From Hesseltinella vesiculosa (taxonomy: Eukaryota; Mucoromycota; Mucoromycetes; Mucorales; Cunninghamellaceae): a stretch of 64,000 nt of DNA. The notes under the pieces are model-generated. The model saw only the letters and a program-made list of their open reading frames with translations, was not told the origin of the DNA and made no database searches. The translations under genes and the position numbers were made by a program. Each line of letters begins with the position of its first letter. Positions within the stretch are counted from its first letter, which is position 1. Shown here piece by piece: positions 9,712 through 20,796 of the stretch. Location: NCBI GenBank assembly GCA_002104935.1, contig MCGT01000003.1, forward strand, positions 434,001 through 498,000, read 5' to 3'.

Positions 9712-12688
9712 TTAGGCCAAGTATCGGTAGGCGCGTCTATCGTCAGGACTGCGTTCGAGATATTCGCGATCGATGAGGGCTTCGATGCGTTTCTTTGTCA
9801 TGACGGGGTTTGGTAAGAAGCGCGCAGAGAGTTGCTTGGTGACTTCGGCAATGAGTAGGTTGTGTTCCATCTGCTTGCGGTCCTTCATGATGCGGACGAT
9901 GGCGGCTTCGATTTGGTGCTGTCGCTCCTCATCCACCTTGGACTGGGTGTGCTTGCGTTCGGTGTCGGTTTCAACTTTGCTGGCAACCGACTGGATCTTG
10001 ATGCGGGCCAGGTTGGCAGTGAATCCTTCATTCACTTTGAACACATCTTCCGGCGCAATGTCTCGGCCTTTGCTTTGCTTTGTCAAGATCTTGTATTTTG
10101 CACAGGCCAACGATTGCAATGTCCGATGGAGATCTGGTTTGGGGATGCTGGTCAGCTCTAGCATGTGCTAATTGGTCCGATACCGAAAAAAGTAAGCCTG
10201 GGCTAGTTTTTTTTTTTTTTTTTAATACCTCGGCGGTCAAGCCGTCTTGGGCATCATTGAACAGGAGAAGAACCAGCATAGCATAGGTGGATACGTTCAG
10301 GATGTGTTTGCTGGATTGGAATTGGGCTTTCACGTCCGCCGTTCCCTGATGGATAAAAAAATACGTGAGATGGCGGCTTTTCTCAATGACAAAAGGTACC
10401 ATTTGACATTGCCAGGTGAGGCGACGGCCACTGTGTCGAGCAAAATAAAACTGTTCAAAGGCCCGACAGGCATCCATGACTTTGGGAGGCATGATGCACT
10501 TCGGCACACCTGATAGATTCATGGGCCAAAAAGTCGATGTTAAGACGGTGACACTGGGTTCCAGATCGTACTCCTACGCCCATAAAAAAAAAGGTTCATT
10601 TTTTTCTGCACGTCATTTCTCGGGGCAGTTACCTTTGTGGAATGGTCCAAATATTCTTTAAAATTGGTATTCATTTCAGCCGACAGGCGCATATCATTAA
10701 ACATGCCTTCTAGTTTGTTTGTAAATTGATAGCCGCATTCTCTCTAAAAGGAGGGTCAGTCGGTGCTAGGGCGTTGCATGCTTGACTGTTTTGGTTACCT
10801 TGAGTTTACTGAGCATGCCACGCTCGGCATCATCGGAAACACTGCGGTTGAAGAGTAGACGTTTCGCCAAGTGCTGCTTGTAATACCGTTCAAACACATC
10901 CTTGTCTCTTAAGAACCGGAACAGCATGATGGTCTTATCCAGAATGTCGTCCACCTCATCTTCGGTTTTCTATGGTTCCATTGGAAAAAAAAAAAGAGAG
11001 GTGAGGAAAGGAAGGTGCGTAAAAAAAAAAAAAAAAAAAACCCGCTTACGCCTTTGAGCCCTTTCTTGAGGTTTTCGTCAATGTAAAGAGAGATGAATTC
11101 GGCAGATTTGGCATTTTCGTTAATGAACTGTTCAAAGGCCTCGTTAAAGGTGGTTTGGAACGACTTGTCCTTGTTTGCAGCCACGTCCAGGATGCGATCG
11201 AATTTGGCCTGCAGCACGAGGACTTGCTCGACCCAGCGAATGGCTGTGGCCGTTGATCGTTGTTTGTTGTCCGAGGGTGCAGTCGAGCCACTGTCGGCCT
11301 GGACGCGCCGATTGATTTCGGTGCCGCAATGTAAAATGTACTTGCTGATTTCTGATTTCATTTCAGTCAGGCCAGTCGCCACTCGCGAAAACAATTTGTA
11401 CATCCTTGACAAATCTGCCCCCCAAAAAATGGAATGTGAGCCTTTTTTTTTTTTTTTTTTTTGTTGCGCTGTCCAGTATACCTTCAAACTTGTCCGACGT
11501 GAGCATGTGTTCCAAACCGGTGTTGGGCATCTAATGTAAAAAAAAAACAAGTCAGCGATGAACTGCCACAGCTTGATTCTCCTCTCACCTCCATGACGAT
11601 GGTTAGATTGTTGGCGATCAGCTGGGTTTCGACAATGTTGCGGATTTTGGGTTCAGAGACCATGGCGAGGCAGTGGGTGGTGCGTTCTTCTTCTTCCTCG
11701 AGGCGTTTTTCGACTCTGCGCATGAATTCAGGAGCATCATAGTTGGTGGTGAGGGTCTGGCTCTCGACTTGGTAAAAGGCAGTGCTTGTTTCCAGGTATT
11801 TTGTTTCAAAATCGGTGACGTAGACACTCTCCTTGGTGGTGGGATCGACCAGCTCACACAGCATCGACACGGCTTGCTTGATGGCGCTGCGGTCAATCAC
11901 ATCACCGTGTCGTTCCAGTTGGATTTGGTTTAGCATGGAGGTGATCAAATGGTTCTGGATAGGGTATTTCTCGGAACGAATAATCTTGTCACGGTACAGA
12001 TCCAGACCCATCACGGTCACACGAGGCAGGTTGTACTTTGGTAGCTTGTCATCCTTGTTGAAGATAAGAAGTTTAGTAGACAGGCTAATGCATTTTTTTT
12101 TCTTTAAAGAAAACAGGAGGCCATACCAAATAATACAGGGCATAGCTGATCATCGTCATGGCTGCGGTGTAGTCGTCCCAGAGGAGTTTGACAGTTTTTA
12201 AAAACGACGCCCCACCGTCGGCGTTGCCTTCCATAGAGTGGAGAGATGTGGTCACAGTGGTGGTACCCACAAAGGCAGGGACAATGGTAGATTCGGCCAC
12301 CGATTCCAAATAGTTGGCAATGACGCTTTTGACATCTTCATACAGTCGTTCGCCATGCTGATGCAGGGTCAGATTGTAGGCGGTGCGGTAAAGCAATTCA
12401 AACGACAACGATTTGGCATTTTTGTAAAAGATTTCAGTGATGGCTCGGCGCAGTATTTGAAATCCTTCATCGTAATCATGGCCACGATCGGTATTTTGCT
12501 ATAAAACAAGAATATACAGCATGAGCATGTGTGAAAAAAAAGGGGGCGGTGGTGGGTGAGAACCCAAGGAGAAAAAAAAAGCGAGCACCACGCATAGTTC
12601 AACGTATGCATGGGAACTTTAATGTCCTTTCGCTTACCACGCGCTTGACCGGCCTGATGCGTGTAGTTGATTTTCTAACGTTGTTCAT
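9712..12688 (-). CDS. CUL3: Cullin-3, scaffold of BTB-type ubiquitin ligases
   Basis: This protein scaffolds cullin-RING ubiquitin ligases, binding BTB substrate adaptors at the N-terminus and the RBX1 RING protein at the C-terminus. The minus-strand start at 12686-12688 begins [16 protein letters not shown]. Later exons give [20 protein letters not shown], the cullin repeats, and the cullin-homology block with [11 protein letters not shown]. The C-terminal winged helix carries the neddylation context [11 protein letters not shown] (acceptor Lys in MKDRK) and ends with [17 protein letters not shown], very like CUL3. There are about nine introns. The intron at 10346-10399 is 54 nt and has no stop, so it reads through in frame; removing it restores the conserved CQM-GTAD junction. 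Several introns carry A-tracts in the sense strand. The length is normal for the family. Confidence 0.93.
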
Positions 12689-12855
12689 ATCAATGGGGAT
12701 AAATTTTTAAAAAAAAAGAAATTGCTAGGTTTGCAAGGAAAAAAAAAAAAAAGACGAAAGAGAAAGGAGAGCGTCCAGAGGTGGAACCGAAAAATGGCAC
12801 TTTTTTGACCGACAAAGCATTTTTTTGTTTTTTTTTTTTCTTTTCATTTTTCATT
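12689..12855. promoter_or_regulatory. Divergent promoter between CUL3 and the CX9C gene
   Basis: A 167-bp spacer separates the CUL3 start (-) from the small CX9C gene (+). It contains A/T homopolymers. No defined TATA or binding site stands out. Confidence 0.4.
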
Positions 12856-13096
12856 ATGGGTAAACGGTTAGCCAGTATAGCCAAGGGTGTGGCCACTTGT
12901 TCATCGACATCTGCAGCTTATGGACAATGTGTAGCTCGAAGTTATAAAGATGCTCACAAGGATATGTGTGCCAAGGAATTCGACGCATTTAAAAAATGTG
13001 TACAAGAAGCCGTACGTTCTTTTTTTTTTTTTTTTTTTTTCATTCAACTTGTCGATGCTTAACTAATTACTTTTGTAGATCAAGCGTAAATGGTAA
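12856..13096 (+). CDS. Twin CX9C mitochondrial protein, NDUFAF8-like complex I assembly factor
   Basis: Exons 12856-13011 and 13079-13096 give 57 aa: MGKRLASIAKGVAT, then CSSTSAAYGQC, then CAKEFDAFKKC, ending AIKRKW. The two C-x9-C motifs define a coiled-coil-helix-coiled-coil-helix protein imported into the intermembrane space through the Mia40 pathway. The order of residues around the cysteines (AAYGQCV, then CAKEFDAFKKC) matches animal NDUFAF8, which helps assemble respiratory complex I with NDUFAF5. The last five codons are in an 18-nt terminal exon behind an intron with a 20-nt T run. The assignment rests on motif likeness and size; other twin CX9C proteins are possible. Confidence 0.7.
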
Positions 13097-13598
13097 AAGA
13101 ATCGTCTCTCAACATTCGCCACATTGCCTGTAGATATCCAACCAAAATAAAAAAAAAACGTGACCTCTTCTATCCTCATCACAACCTGACGCCTGTCTGC
13201 CGGCGTTTGAAAAATATAAGCTTTCTCTGGAGGTTCAAACACTTGCCCACCGTGTTTTTCTTTTCTTTTTCTTTTTTCATCCAGCTTTTGCATTTGTGTT
13301 TGTTCCTTGGTAACATTGTTCTTATTTTATGGCCTGGCAATAGACTCAATCCGCTGTTTTTTTATCCATCATAGACCAAATCCCTGCTACCCAATCCAAC
13401 TTTTTTTTTTATTTCAAAAAAAAATAGGCCCCTCCATTTTTTTTTTTTAGCATCTGACCTTCGTCGCTTCTCCTCCAACATTTATTTATCCCTATAGGTT
13501 TTTCACTCCTCCTTTAGTCCCTGCTGTTTCCACTAGAGCTTCCAGTTTAAATCCTCCATATTTATTATATCTACTGTCACCTTATATCTTTGAAAAAT
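13097..13598. other. Intergenic region
   Basis: This is the leader/promoter side of the RRM gene and the 3' end of the CX9C gene. It is pyrimidine-rich with several T tracts. No other gene is seen. Confidence 0.55.
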
Positions 13599-14722
13599 AT
13601 GTCTGATCAAGAAGTTCCTCAAGTTCCCGTTCCCGTTGATGATGGCCCCAAGGTAAACCTTTTTTTTTTTTCTTGATTCACATCCATTTACATGAACGAA
13701 TACCATTTTTTAAAAGGTATTTGTGGGAAATCTCTCCTTCAAAACCAAAGATGAAGATCTTGTTGCTTTCTTTGAAAAGGTTGGCAAGGTGTAAGTGTTT
13801 GGCTCGTGGGCAGTCCCAAAAAGGAGGCAAAAAAAAGGAACTCGTGACTCATGTTTTGAAAAAAAAAAAAAAAAAAAAAATAGGACGCACGCCAAAGTGA
13901 TCACTATTTCGCGCAAAACGTCCAGCCGCCGTTCTGCTGGCTATGGTTTTGTGACCTTTGCCACGTTGGAAGACGCCAGCAAGGCCGCCGAAGAACTTGA
14001 TAAGAAGGAATTGGAAGGTCGTGAAATCAATGTGGAATTGGCCCGCCCCCCCAAGAAACAAGCCCCCAAGGAAGTCCAACCTGAAAACCAAGTGGTTGAA
14101 AATGGAGACGACAAGGACGATGCTGCGGCTAAAAAGAAGACTCGCAAACCCCGTGCTCGACGCCAAGTAAATCCCTCCCCCTCTTTCAAACGAAAAGGCT
14201 CACCTTTTTTTTTCCCGCCAGCGCAAGAAGAGCCAAGCCAAGGCCGAGGAAAAGAAGGAAGGAGCCGAAGAAGAAGATGCCGTGGTGCCTGACGAAAGTG
14301 CCAACGACGTGACGGCTGATGAGCAAGACGATACTGATGATAAAAAGTCCAAGCGTGGCCGCGGCCGTCGCATCTCCAAGCGTGTCCTTGGTGAGCCCTC
14401 CAAGACCACCTTATTCGTCACGAACCTGGCCTATGCTGCCACCGACGACGTGCTCAAGAATACCTTCAAGGAATACAAGGTGCAATCAACATACGTCGCC
14501 CGCAACAAGAACGGCCGCTCGCGTGGTTACGGTTTTGTCGAGTTTGAATCCGAAGATGACCAAGTCAAGGCTTTGGAAGTCTTGCAAAACACCGAAATCG
14601 AAGGCCGCCAAGTCCATCTCAAGGTGGCCCGCTCCGAACGTCATACTCCTCTGGTCACTGACGACGCCGCTGATGCCCAAGAAAATGGTCATGTTGAAGC
14701 TGCCGACGCTGTCAAAGCTTAA
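13599..14722 (+). CDS. RNA-binding protein with two RRM domains
   Basis: Exons 13599-13652, 13717-13790, 13884-14166 and 14222-14722 give 303 aa in frame. RRM1 (about 19-97) has RNP2 VFVGNLSF and RNP1 SAGYGFVTF. A Lys/Glu-rich charged linker with KKTRKPRARRQ and a KRGRGRR patch follows. RRM2 (about 198-272) has RNP2 LFVTNLAY and RNP1 SRGYGFVEF. The arrangement resembles nucleolin/Gar2-type or SR-like nuclear RNA-binding proteins, but with no RGG tail, so the precise role is open. The second intron (13791-13883) ends in 22 A residues directly before TAG instead of a pyrimidine tract. Confidence 0.88.
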
Positions 14723-15467
14723 GAAAATGAACCTTGACGATGCCTTCCTCTTGTGCTACTTTCCAGTACCCCCTGTTCTTTTGTCGTGTTTGTATAGTAG
14801 TAAAAATCTCCCCCATCACCTTCTTTTTTTTTTCATTTGTGGTAGAGGATGAAGTTTAAGCGGGTGACACGAGTGAGTAGAGGCTTGGCTGACAGTGTGT
14901 TTTTTATACTTGCCGAGAAATGAATGCCCTGGCCCGTGTAGCATACTTCTCCAGGCTGGGAGCAAGTATCCCGAAGAAGGTTCGAAAACAAAAGCGGCTT
15001 TTTTTTCCTATACCTCCTTGTTTCATCCTTTGATCGGCCTGTGTGTGTGCTCGTGTTGCTGTGTCACCTATCCCCCCTGAGCTCCATGACAGGCGACAAC
15101 AAGATGCTTTTCATGCACTTTTTCCTTGGACGCATATGGGTCGTCTTCGCTTAAAGTATTTGACAATTTTATTGCCTTCCTTGCGCTATAGTCTCACCAC
15201 GCAAAGGTTCTACTTTTTTTTTTTTTTTTTTTCCTTTGGTTAATGAAGTAGAACGACATTGAAAAAAAGGAGCTCAGAATAACCCGGCGGCGATAGCCAT
15301 TCGATTTGATGTCTGAAGCCAGCAGTCAGGATTTTTTTTTTGGATCATGCCATTCTAAGGATGTTCCTAGCATGAGAATTTTTAAAAAAGGCGTTCTATT
15401 TTATTGAACCGTGTGGGCGAATGGTATTACAAAAAAAAAAAAAAAGGGAGGTGGTTTTGCGAAACGA
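14723..15467. other. Convergent intergenic region
   Basis: This is 3' flank of the RRM gene and of the minus-strand Ser/Pro-rich gene. A T run lies at about 15213-15232 and an A run at 15431-15444. No gene is seen. Confidence 0.55.
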
Positions 15468-16319
15468 TCAGCAGTGGATGTCCATAAATGGCGTCAAGGT
15501 GAGACGCAAAGTCCAGTGGGGTTGATGGTCAGGGTGATGGTGGCGACATGGCCGGATTTGGGGATCATGACAGGGGCAACGCTGGTAGCCAAATTTCAGG
15601 ATGTGGTCGAATTGCGCAGGATTGGCCAGAGATTTGAGATAGGAACGTGAGACGGGATGGTTGAGGGCAAGGCGGCATTGGCAGGAGGACGACAGGACGG
15701 GCGGATGGCGCGGTGACATCGGATAGGATTTGAAATCGGAGGCGGAGGACAACGAAGACGAAGAGGAGGAGGCGGAAGAAGCAATGGAGACAGGTGACCA
15801 GGGAGGCGGCTGTAGAGAGAACTTAGCCAGGGAGTGACAGTGCGTCGAGGGCGATGTGGGCGACAGCAGAGTGCTGGAGGGGCTGTAGATCATCTCATCG
15901 GAAGAACGCGTACAGGTGGACAAGGACGATCGAGGGTCAAGGCAGAGTGGATCAGGACGGCTGGGAATGGACGGTGGGCAAGTTTTCTGTTTCTTTGATG
16001 TGGGGCGATCGGCATGGACGGCGTCGTTGATCAGAGGCAGCTTGTAGCACTTGACAGCAGGTGATTTCTTGATCGCATTGTCATGCTGCTGCTGCTTCAT
16101 AGACACAACTTGGTAAGGACAGACACGGTAGGTGGGATGGGGCTGGCAAGGTGAAGGAGGCACCACCGAAGAGCTCGACAGCGATGTGGATCGGGGCGGG
16201 TGCTCGGGCGTAGGCAGGCTTGTCGTCCGTGGCAGCTTGGGAGGGGGCAAGGGCGAAATGAAAATACGATGTGGGGTTGTCATATGCATAGACGAAGGAA
16301 GCGTGATGGAAGTAGCCAT
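15468..16319 (-). CDS. Hypothetical Ser/Pro-rich protein
   Basis: An uninterrupted 283-codon frame starts MATSITLPSSMHMTTPHR and is rich in Ser, Pro and Thr throughout, with a Ser-rich run near residues 180-195. No domain is recognised. The last 40 residues are Cys/His-rich (CPCHDPQIRPC, then HHHPDHQP) and look less natural than an alternative frame over 15480-15560, so the 3' end may be altered by an unseen intron. It lies upstream of no operon; the next gene downstream on its strand is unrelated. Confidence 0.5.
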   Translation of the reverse strand: MATSITLPSSMHMTTPHRIFISPLPPPKLPRTTSLPTPEHPPRSTSLSSSSVVPPSPCQPHPTYRVCPYQVVSMKQQQHDNAIKKSPAVKCYKLPLINDAVHADRPTSKKQKTCPPSIPSRPDPLCLDPRSSLSTCTRSSDEMIYSPSSTLLSPTSPSTHCHSLAKFSLQPPPWSPVSIASSASSSSSSLSSASDFKSYPMSPRHPPVLSSSCQCRLALNHPVSRSYLKSLANPAQFDHILKFGYQRCPCHDPQIRPCRHHHPDHQPHWTLRLTLTPFMDIHC

Positions 16320-16814
16320 AGTAAAAAAGTAAAAAAGAAAGTAAAGATCAGAAGAGGATGAGAGGAAAAGAAGAAAAAGAAGGTGACTTGAGTTCAGGTA
16401 CGACCTTTTTTTAAACGTAAAGCCGTGGACAGTATGAGGTCAATCATTATCATTTGCAAGTCAATTAAAGTTGCCAGTTAATTTTGCTATCCACTGACAA
16501 CACTTGAAATCCACATGCACCTTAACACAATGAATGATGGTAATAAAATAAAATCAGGGGGTCGTAAAAAAATAGGGGCTATCAGCGTAACTCCAAAAAA
16601 AAAAGAGCTGCACAAAAGGTCAAAGTTGCCAATTTACAAAGATCGTGGGTTTTATCATTTTTTTTTCTTTCGAAGAAAGTCATTCAAGAGGAAAGTAAAG
16701 AAGAAGAACAGTCAAGGTGGAAACAGAACAGCGCAAGAAAAAAAAAAGAAGGAAATTCAGGCTAAGAAAGGTATGTACAAGTGAGGGTAACAGAGAGGGA
16801 GGAGAATCGACATC
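16320..16814. other. Intergenic region between two minus-strand genes
   Basis: This holds the promoter of the Ser/Pro-rich gene and the 3' flank of the eIF4E-domain gene. It is A-rich on the plus strand. Nothing else is seen. Confidence 0.55.
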
Positions 16815-18695
16815 TCAAAGATGTTTTTTGAAATGAGCAGTGCGGAAATAATCATGGCAGGCAGACATTGGAATCAAGTCGATCAATTTGGCCCTACAAG
16901 AAAAAAAAAAAAAAAAAAAAGGAGGGTGAGATGGACTATGATTTTCTCGCTGCAGTTGAATTGCAGCTTACCTGAGCTGAGCAGTCGCCGAGGCAGTGAG
17001 AGGAGTTTTGAGCCACAGCTCCAGTCGATCACCTCGTGTACGTTTGGATACAACCAGACCCACCATATCATGACCCATCAGATTGCCACCGACAAAGGAA
17101 GCCAATAGCCAATCCCACACTAGATCCAGATGCATACGTTCAGGGTATACCGTCAAGCGACCGCCCTGTCGGTTGATGGGGTCTTCCCACATAGGCTCGA
17201 CACCTTGGACAAAGCAATACAGATTTTGTTGGTGGGTGAGCTGTGCAGGTTGGTAGCCAAGAGATTGTTGAAGCCGCCAGCGGGAGCAGAATTGCCAGAC
17301 AGTGTCACAGCTGCACAATGGCTGTACTAGCGAACGGTAGTCTTGCTTCTTCGTCGAATGGGCCTTGTTGTGGACAGCCATATCGCCAAAATAAAAGACC
17401 ACAGGCACAGTAAGAGGTAACGGAGAGGTCATGGCAAGTTGATGGTTCTCCATATATTCCTGGACGTAGGCATAGCGTGTGGGGTGTTCTTGGACCTTGG
17501 CAGGATCGGCCCAAACCGGGAGGGAGGATGCTGTTGTAGGCTCGGCTGCATCGGCGATCGGCGAGGAGGGCTGGGAGGTACAGACAACGGGGGAGGTGAA
17601 TGGGAGGTCGGCGGGACAGAGAGACACAGGCGTATCACAGGTAGGAGGAGATGGCAGGCTTGGGGTGGGTAGCTTGGGTGGAGGTGAGGATGATGGGGAG
17701 ACGGGTATGGGCACCGTCATTTGGGGAGCGATCACGACAGCAAGGTCGTCCTTTGCTTTTTGTTTGGTGAGGCAGATGGCAGAGGGGGAAGGTGAAGCAG
17801 GCGGTTGCTCGGCTGGTGCAGTGGAAGAGGACGCCGACGTCGAGGTAGAGAGGCAGGGTCTAGGCGATTGAGGCATGGTGTCCGAGTCCCGGGCGTCTGA
17901 GGTGGGTGGCGGAGGGAGGGCACAGGCAGAGGAAGTGGAGCTGACGGTGACGCTGGATAGAGCAGTGCTTTTGCTGGAGACGGAGCCGTTGCTAAATCGG
18001 CGGGTGTTGCTGCTGGAGGTGGTGGAGTCGTTGGTGTAGCTCGAGATCCGGCGATGGTCATCATGCGATGTAGAGGAGATGACAGACGATTTCCGGGAGA
18101 GGCGACGGGCTGGGCGGGAAGCACGCCGTTGAGAGAAGGGGTCGATGGGGTGGGTAAAGTTGGCCGGCAGAGCCATCGCAGGTGGGCTGGCGTTATACGA
18201 AAGCGGATAGGCAGCCGATGGCGGGTAGGTATACATCAAGGGGTACACAGGGATAAAGCTTGGAGGTGGCCAGGAAGAGCAGCCGAGGGCGGGATGTTGG
18301 GGTTTGGCTGAGCGTTTGGATAACCGGCGGCAAGGTGGATAAGGAGACGGCAGGCGGGGAAAGGTCAAAGGCCGTTTGGACCTGATGTTGAGCAGTGGAT
18401 CAGGGAAGCGCAGCCAGTGGGCAGGACGAGGATAGATGGCGGTGCAATGAATACGGCTGTGACGGCATTTGGACATTGGAAACGCAACGGTGAGGGCTTG
18501 CTTGTCAAACAGCACATGATCAGTAGGACGTGTTTCCGCAGTTGTTGGACGCAATGGCTGCTGTAGTTTCCAGCGAGTAGCAATGGTGGGGTTGGACATG
18601 AGGTTTCTACCAAAGGTCCTGGTTGTGTTTTTAGTTCTGGGCACGGTCAATGGTTCCAGACTGGTCCCATTAGGGAGTGATAACATGGATGTCAT
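16815..18695 (-). CDS. eIF4E-domain protein with a long disordered N-terminus
   Basis: Exons 18695-16972 and 16893-16815 join in frame to 600 aa. Residues 1 to about 410 are Ser/Pro-rich with poly-Ser blocks and Arg patches and no domain. The C-terminal 190 residues match the cap-binding eIF4E fold. They contain VPVVFYFGDM, a DTVWQFCSRW strand, VEPMWEDPINRQGGR (the cap-stacking Trp-Glu pair), WDWLLASFVGG and LELWLKT. The second exon supplies the last helix (LRAKLIDLIPMSAC). The first cap-stacking Trp of canonical eIF4E appears to be Tyr (QDYRSL), as in 4EHP/eIF4E2 proteins. It may be a translational repressor or specialised cap-binding protein (inference). The start at MTSMLSLPNG avoids an implausible Lys/Phe-rich extension. 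Confidence 0.8.
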
Positions 18696-19208
18696 TGGAT
18701 TTGACCCAGGTTTAACACCTTTTTTTTTCTTTTTGCACTTTTTGGAAGAGGAGTTGTAAAAAAAAAAAGAAAGGCCAGAGGGCAAAGTTAGCAATGGAGG
18801 CAAGTGGGCGTAAAAGTAACGTAAAAAAGAAAAGCCTTCAAAGTGGTGTAAGAAAGGAAAAACGAAAAAAGAAAAAACAACGCTTGTTGACTCCAAACAA
18901 AAACGGAGGTCTCGTGATCAGTCAAGGTCATCGGACAAGGCCAGCAAAAAAAAAAAAAAGTTCCCGCATGAATTCTACTAGGATCGCAAGTCTGTGTTCT
19001 TTTGTTTCATCACTTTAATGCATTTGAGTTGGTTGTCCCTTGGGATATAGTACAGTAAATGATAGAGAGAGAGGGCTGGAGGCAGAAAAGGAAGAAAAAA
19101 AAAAAAAGCATGGTATTTTTGCAATAGAGCGAGCGGGGAGGTTATGGTACACAGCAACAATGAAAGCGAGGTGGAACAAAAAAAAATGCAAAATAGGGAT
19201 CTAAGAGT
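18696..19208. other. Intergenic region
   Basis: This is the promoter side of the eIF4E-domain gene and the 3' flank of the next minus-strand gene. It contains several A tracts. No gene is seen. Confidence 0.55.
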
Positions 19209-19969
19209 CTATTTGGTCCAACGATGACGATACAGGCCGAGATCGGGGCGACGTTGATAACGAGAGGAGGTGGTGGCCGAAATGGGCAGGGGAACCCATC
19301 GAGAGCGTCGAGTCCGACCCTGGCCAAGTTTGGATTCTTGGTCCAACAGGATCTTCTGCTGCACCGTTGTCAAGTAATCGACAATCTCGTCACTATCAGG
19401 CATATAATACATTGGCAAGGTCTGTTCCATGTAAAAATTATCTTGCACTTGAATAGAGACAGTGGACTGGGACGGAGGTGGCGAGGCACTGGCTGCAGGG
19501 GGCTCAAAAGGCTGCAGTGTTGATAGGTAATTGTTCAATTCTTCGTCGACTACTCATAAAAACCCGTCAGTTGACGTTGCCCTGACATGCTGCTCTTTTT
19601 TTCCCCTTGTCCGTTGGTGGAAATCCCTTTTTCTCCATTACCATCAGGTTCTTCCACAGGGGAGGATGGAAAAAACGGTTTGTCTTCGTCAGCAAGGCCA
19701 AGGAGAGGTCGATGTAGAGAAAAAAAGGCATTGTGTGCAAATTCCGTCTGGGGGATATTGATCACAGGAATAAAGGGAATAGAGGCAGGTACAGGCGAAG
19801 GAGTGGTAGGATTGGCGGTAGCTTGGTAAGGCTGTTGTGGTTGGACATTGTCGTCTTTCTCGTCGTTGCCTCGGCGGTGATCATCGCTATAATACCTGAC
19901 AGCAGTGACATTAGGCAGTCGTGTGCGTGCAAAGGCTTTGTGGATATACTGACGTTGTCTAGCGAGCAT
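19209..19969 (-). CDS. Conserved-looking mitochondrial protein, function unknown
   Basis: Exons 19969-19642 and 19549-19209 give 222 aa in frame. The start MLARQRQYIHKAFARTRLPN is Arg-rich without acids, a typical mitochondrial targeting sequence. The body contains AHNAFFSLHRPLLGL, a Pro-rich linker, and a C-terminal basic segment (GRTRRSRWVPLPI ... RPDLGLYRHRW). I do not recognise the family. The basic tail and presequence are compatible with a mitoribosomal or other matrix protein, but that is a guess. An upstream in-frame start at 20032 would add a hydrophobic stretch and is less likely. It is divergent from the next gene, 204 bp apart. Confidence 0.65.
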
Positions 19970-20173
19970 TTCTAATAAAGGGGGTGAAAAGGGGATGGTG
20001 AGAGTAAAGAAAGAGAAAAAAAAAATGGCCAAAACCTCGCTTCCGGGTTTTTAAGCTTTTGTTTTTTTCCCCCCGCCCAAAAAGCACAGGAAAAAGAAAG
20101 TCTTACATTTTTCTATTCGTGCTTTTCAGTTTTTTTTTCTCCTACGTTATCATTGTTGACTTTGATAGCTATA

Positions 20174-20796
20174 ATGAACTCTACTTTGGATACCCCCTCG
20201 CCTCCACCGGCTTCCGGTCATGCATCCAACCCTGCTATTCCTCAGTATATTGTCATCCATGATCAAATCCACGACACGTTCAAACATCCTATCCAGCATT
20301 TTGTCTTCGAAGATGAGCCGTTTCCGGATGTGGCCAAGGACAAGCTGGTGCTAGTGGATTTGGACGAATCAGGACAAATCAAGGTCGACAGCTACAGCCC
20401 TCATTTGCAAATCATCGAAGGTCGACTGGAACAAAACACTGTCAGCGATCCTCTGGACCAGCACCAACCACACCAAACCTCGACCGACCCTGGGTTACTC
20501 ACCTTGATTTTGGAAGGCGTCTCGGCGCCTCAAGCGTAAACAAAAAAACAAAAAAAAACAAAAAAAAAAAATCTTGTTGCCATGGCAACCTCAAACAATT
20601 CTTATGTTTGCTACATAGAAACGAAGCCATTGAAAGTCTACAGTCGATTCAAGATATGGAAACCATGAAGGACGTGCTAAACAAATTCAAACACAGGCAT
20701 GTGACAGTCAACGTCAAGTCGGAAAATGATTTGTTCTCATCTGTTTTTACCGCATATAGGAACGAGATGGTGCGCAAAGTCTTTCAACAGCCATGA
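20174..20796 (+). CDS. Hypothetical protein
   Basis: Exons 20174-20535 and 20619-20796 join in frame to 179 aa. The N-terminal half contains PQYIVIHDQIHDTFKHPIQ and a VLVDLDESGQIKVDSYSP segment that looks like a folded beta-rich domain. The C-terminal 60 residues are predicted helical (NEAIESLQSIQDMETMKDVL ...). The family is not recognised. The intron begins with A-rich DNA and ends in a good CTACATAG acceptor. It is divergently transcribed from the mitochondrial unknown. Confidence 0.65.

Noticed and set aside
18696..18896. N-terminal extension of the eIF4E-domain protein to 18896
   Set aside because: The extra residues are Phe- and Lys-rich readings of homopolymers in the promoter; MTSMLSLPNG at 18695 is a better start.
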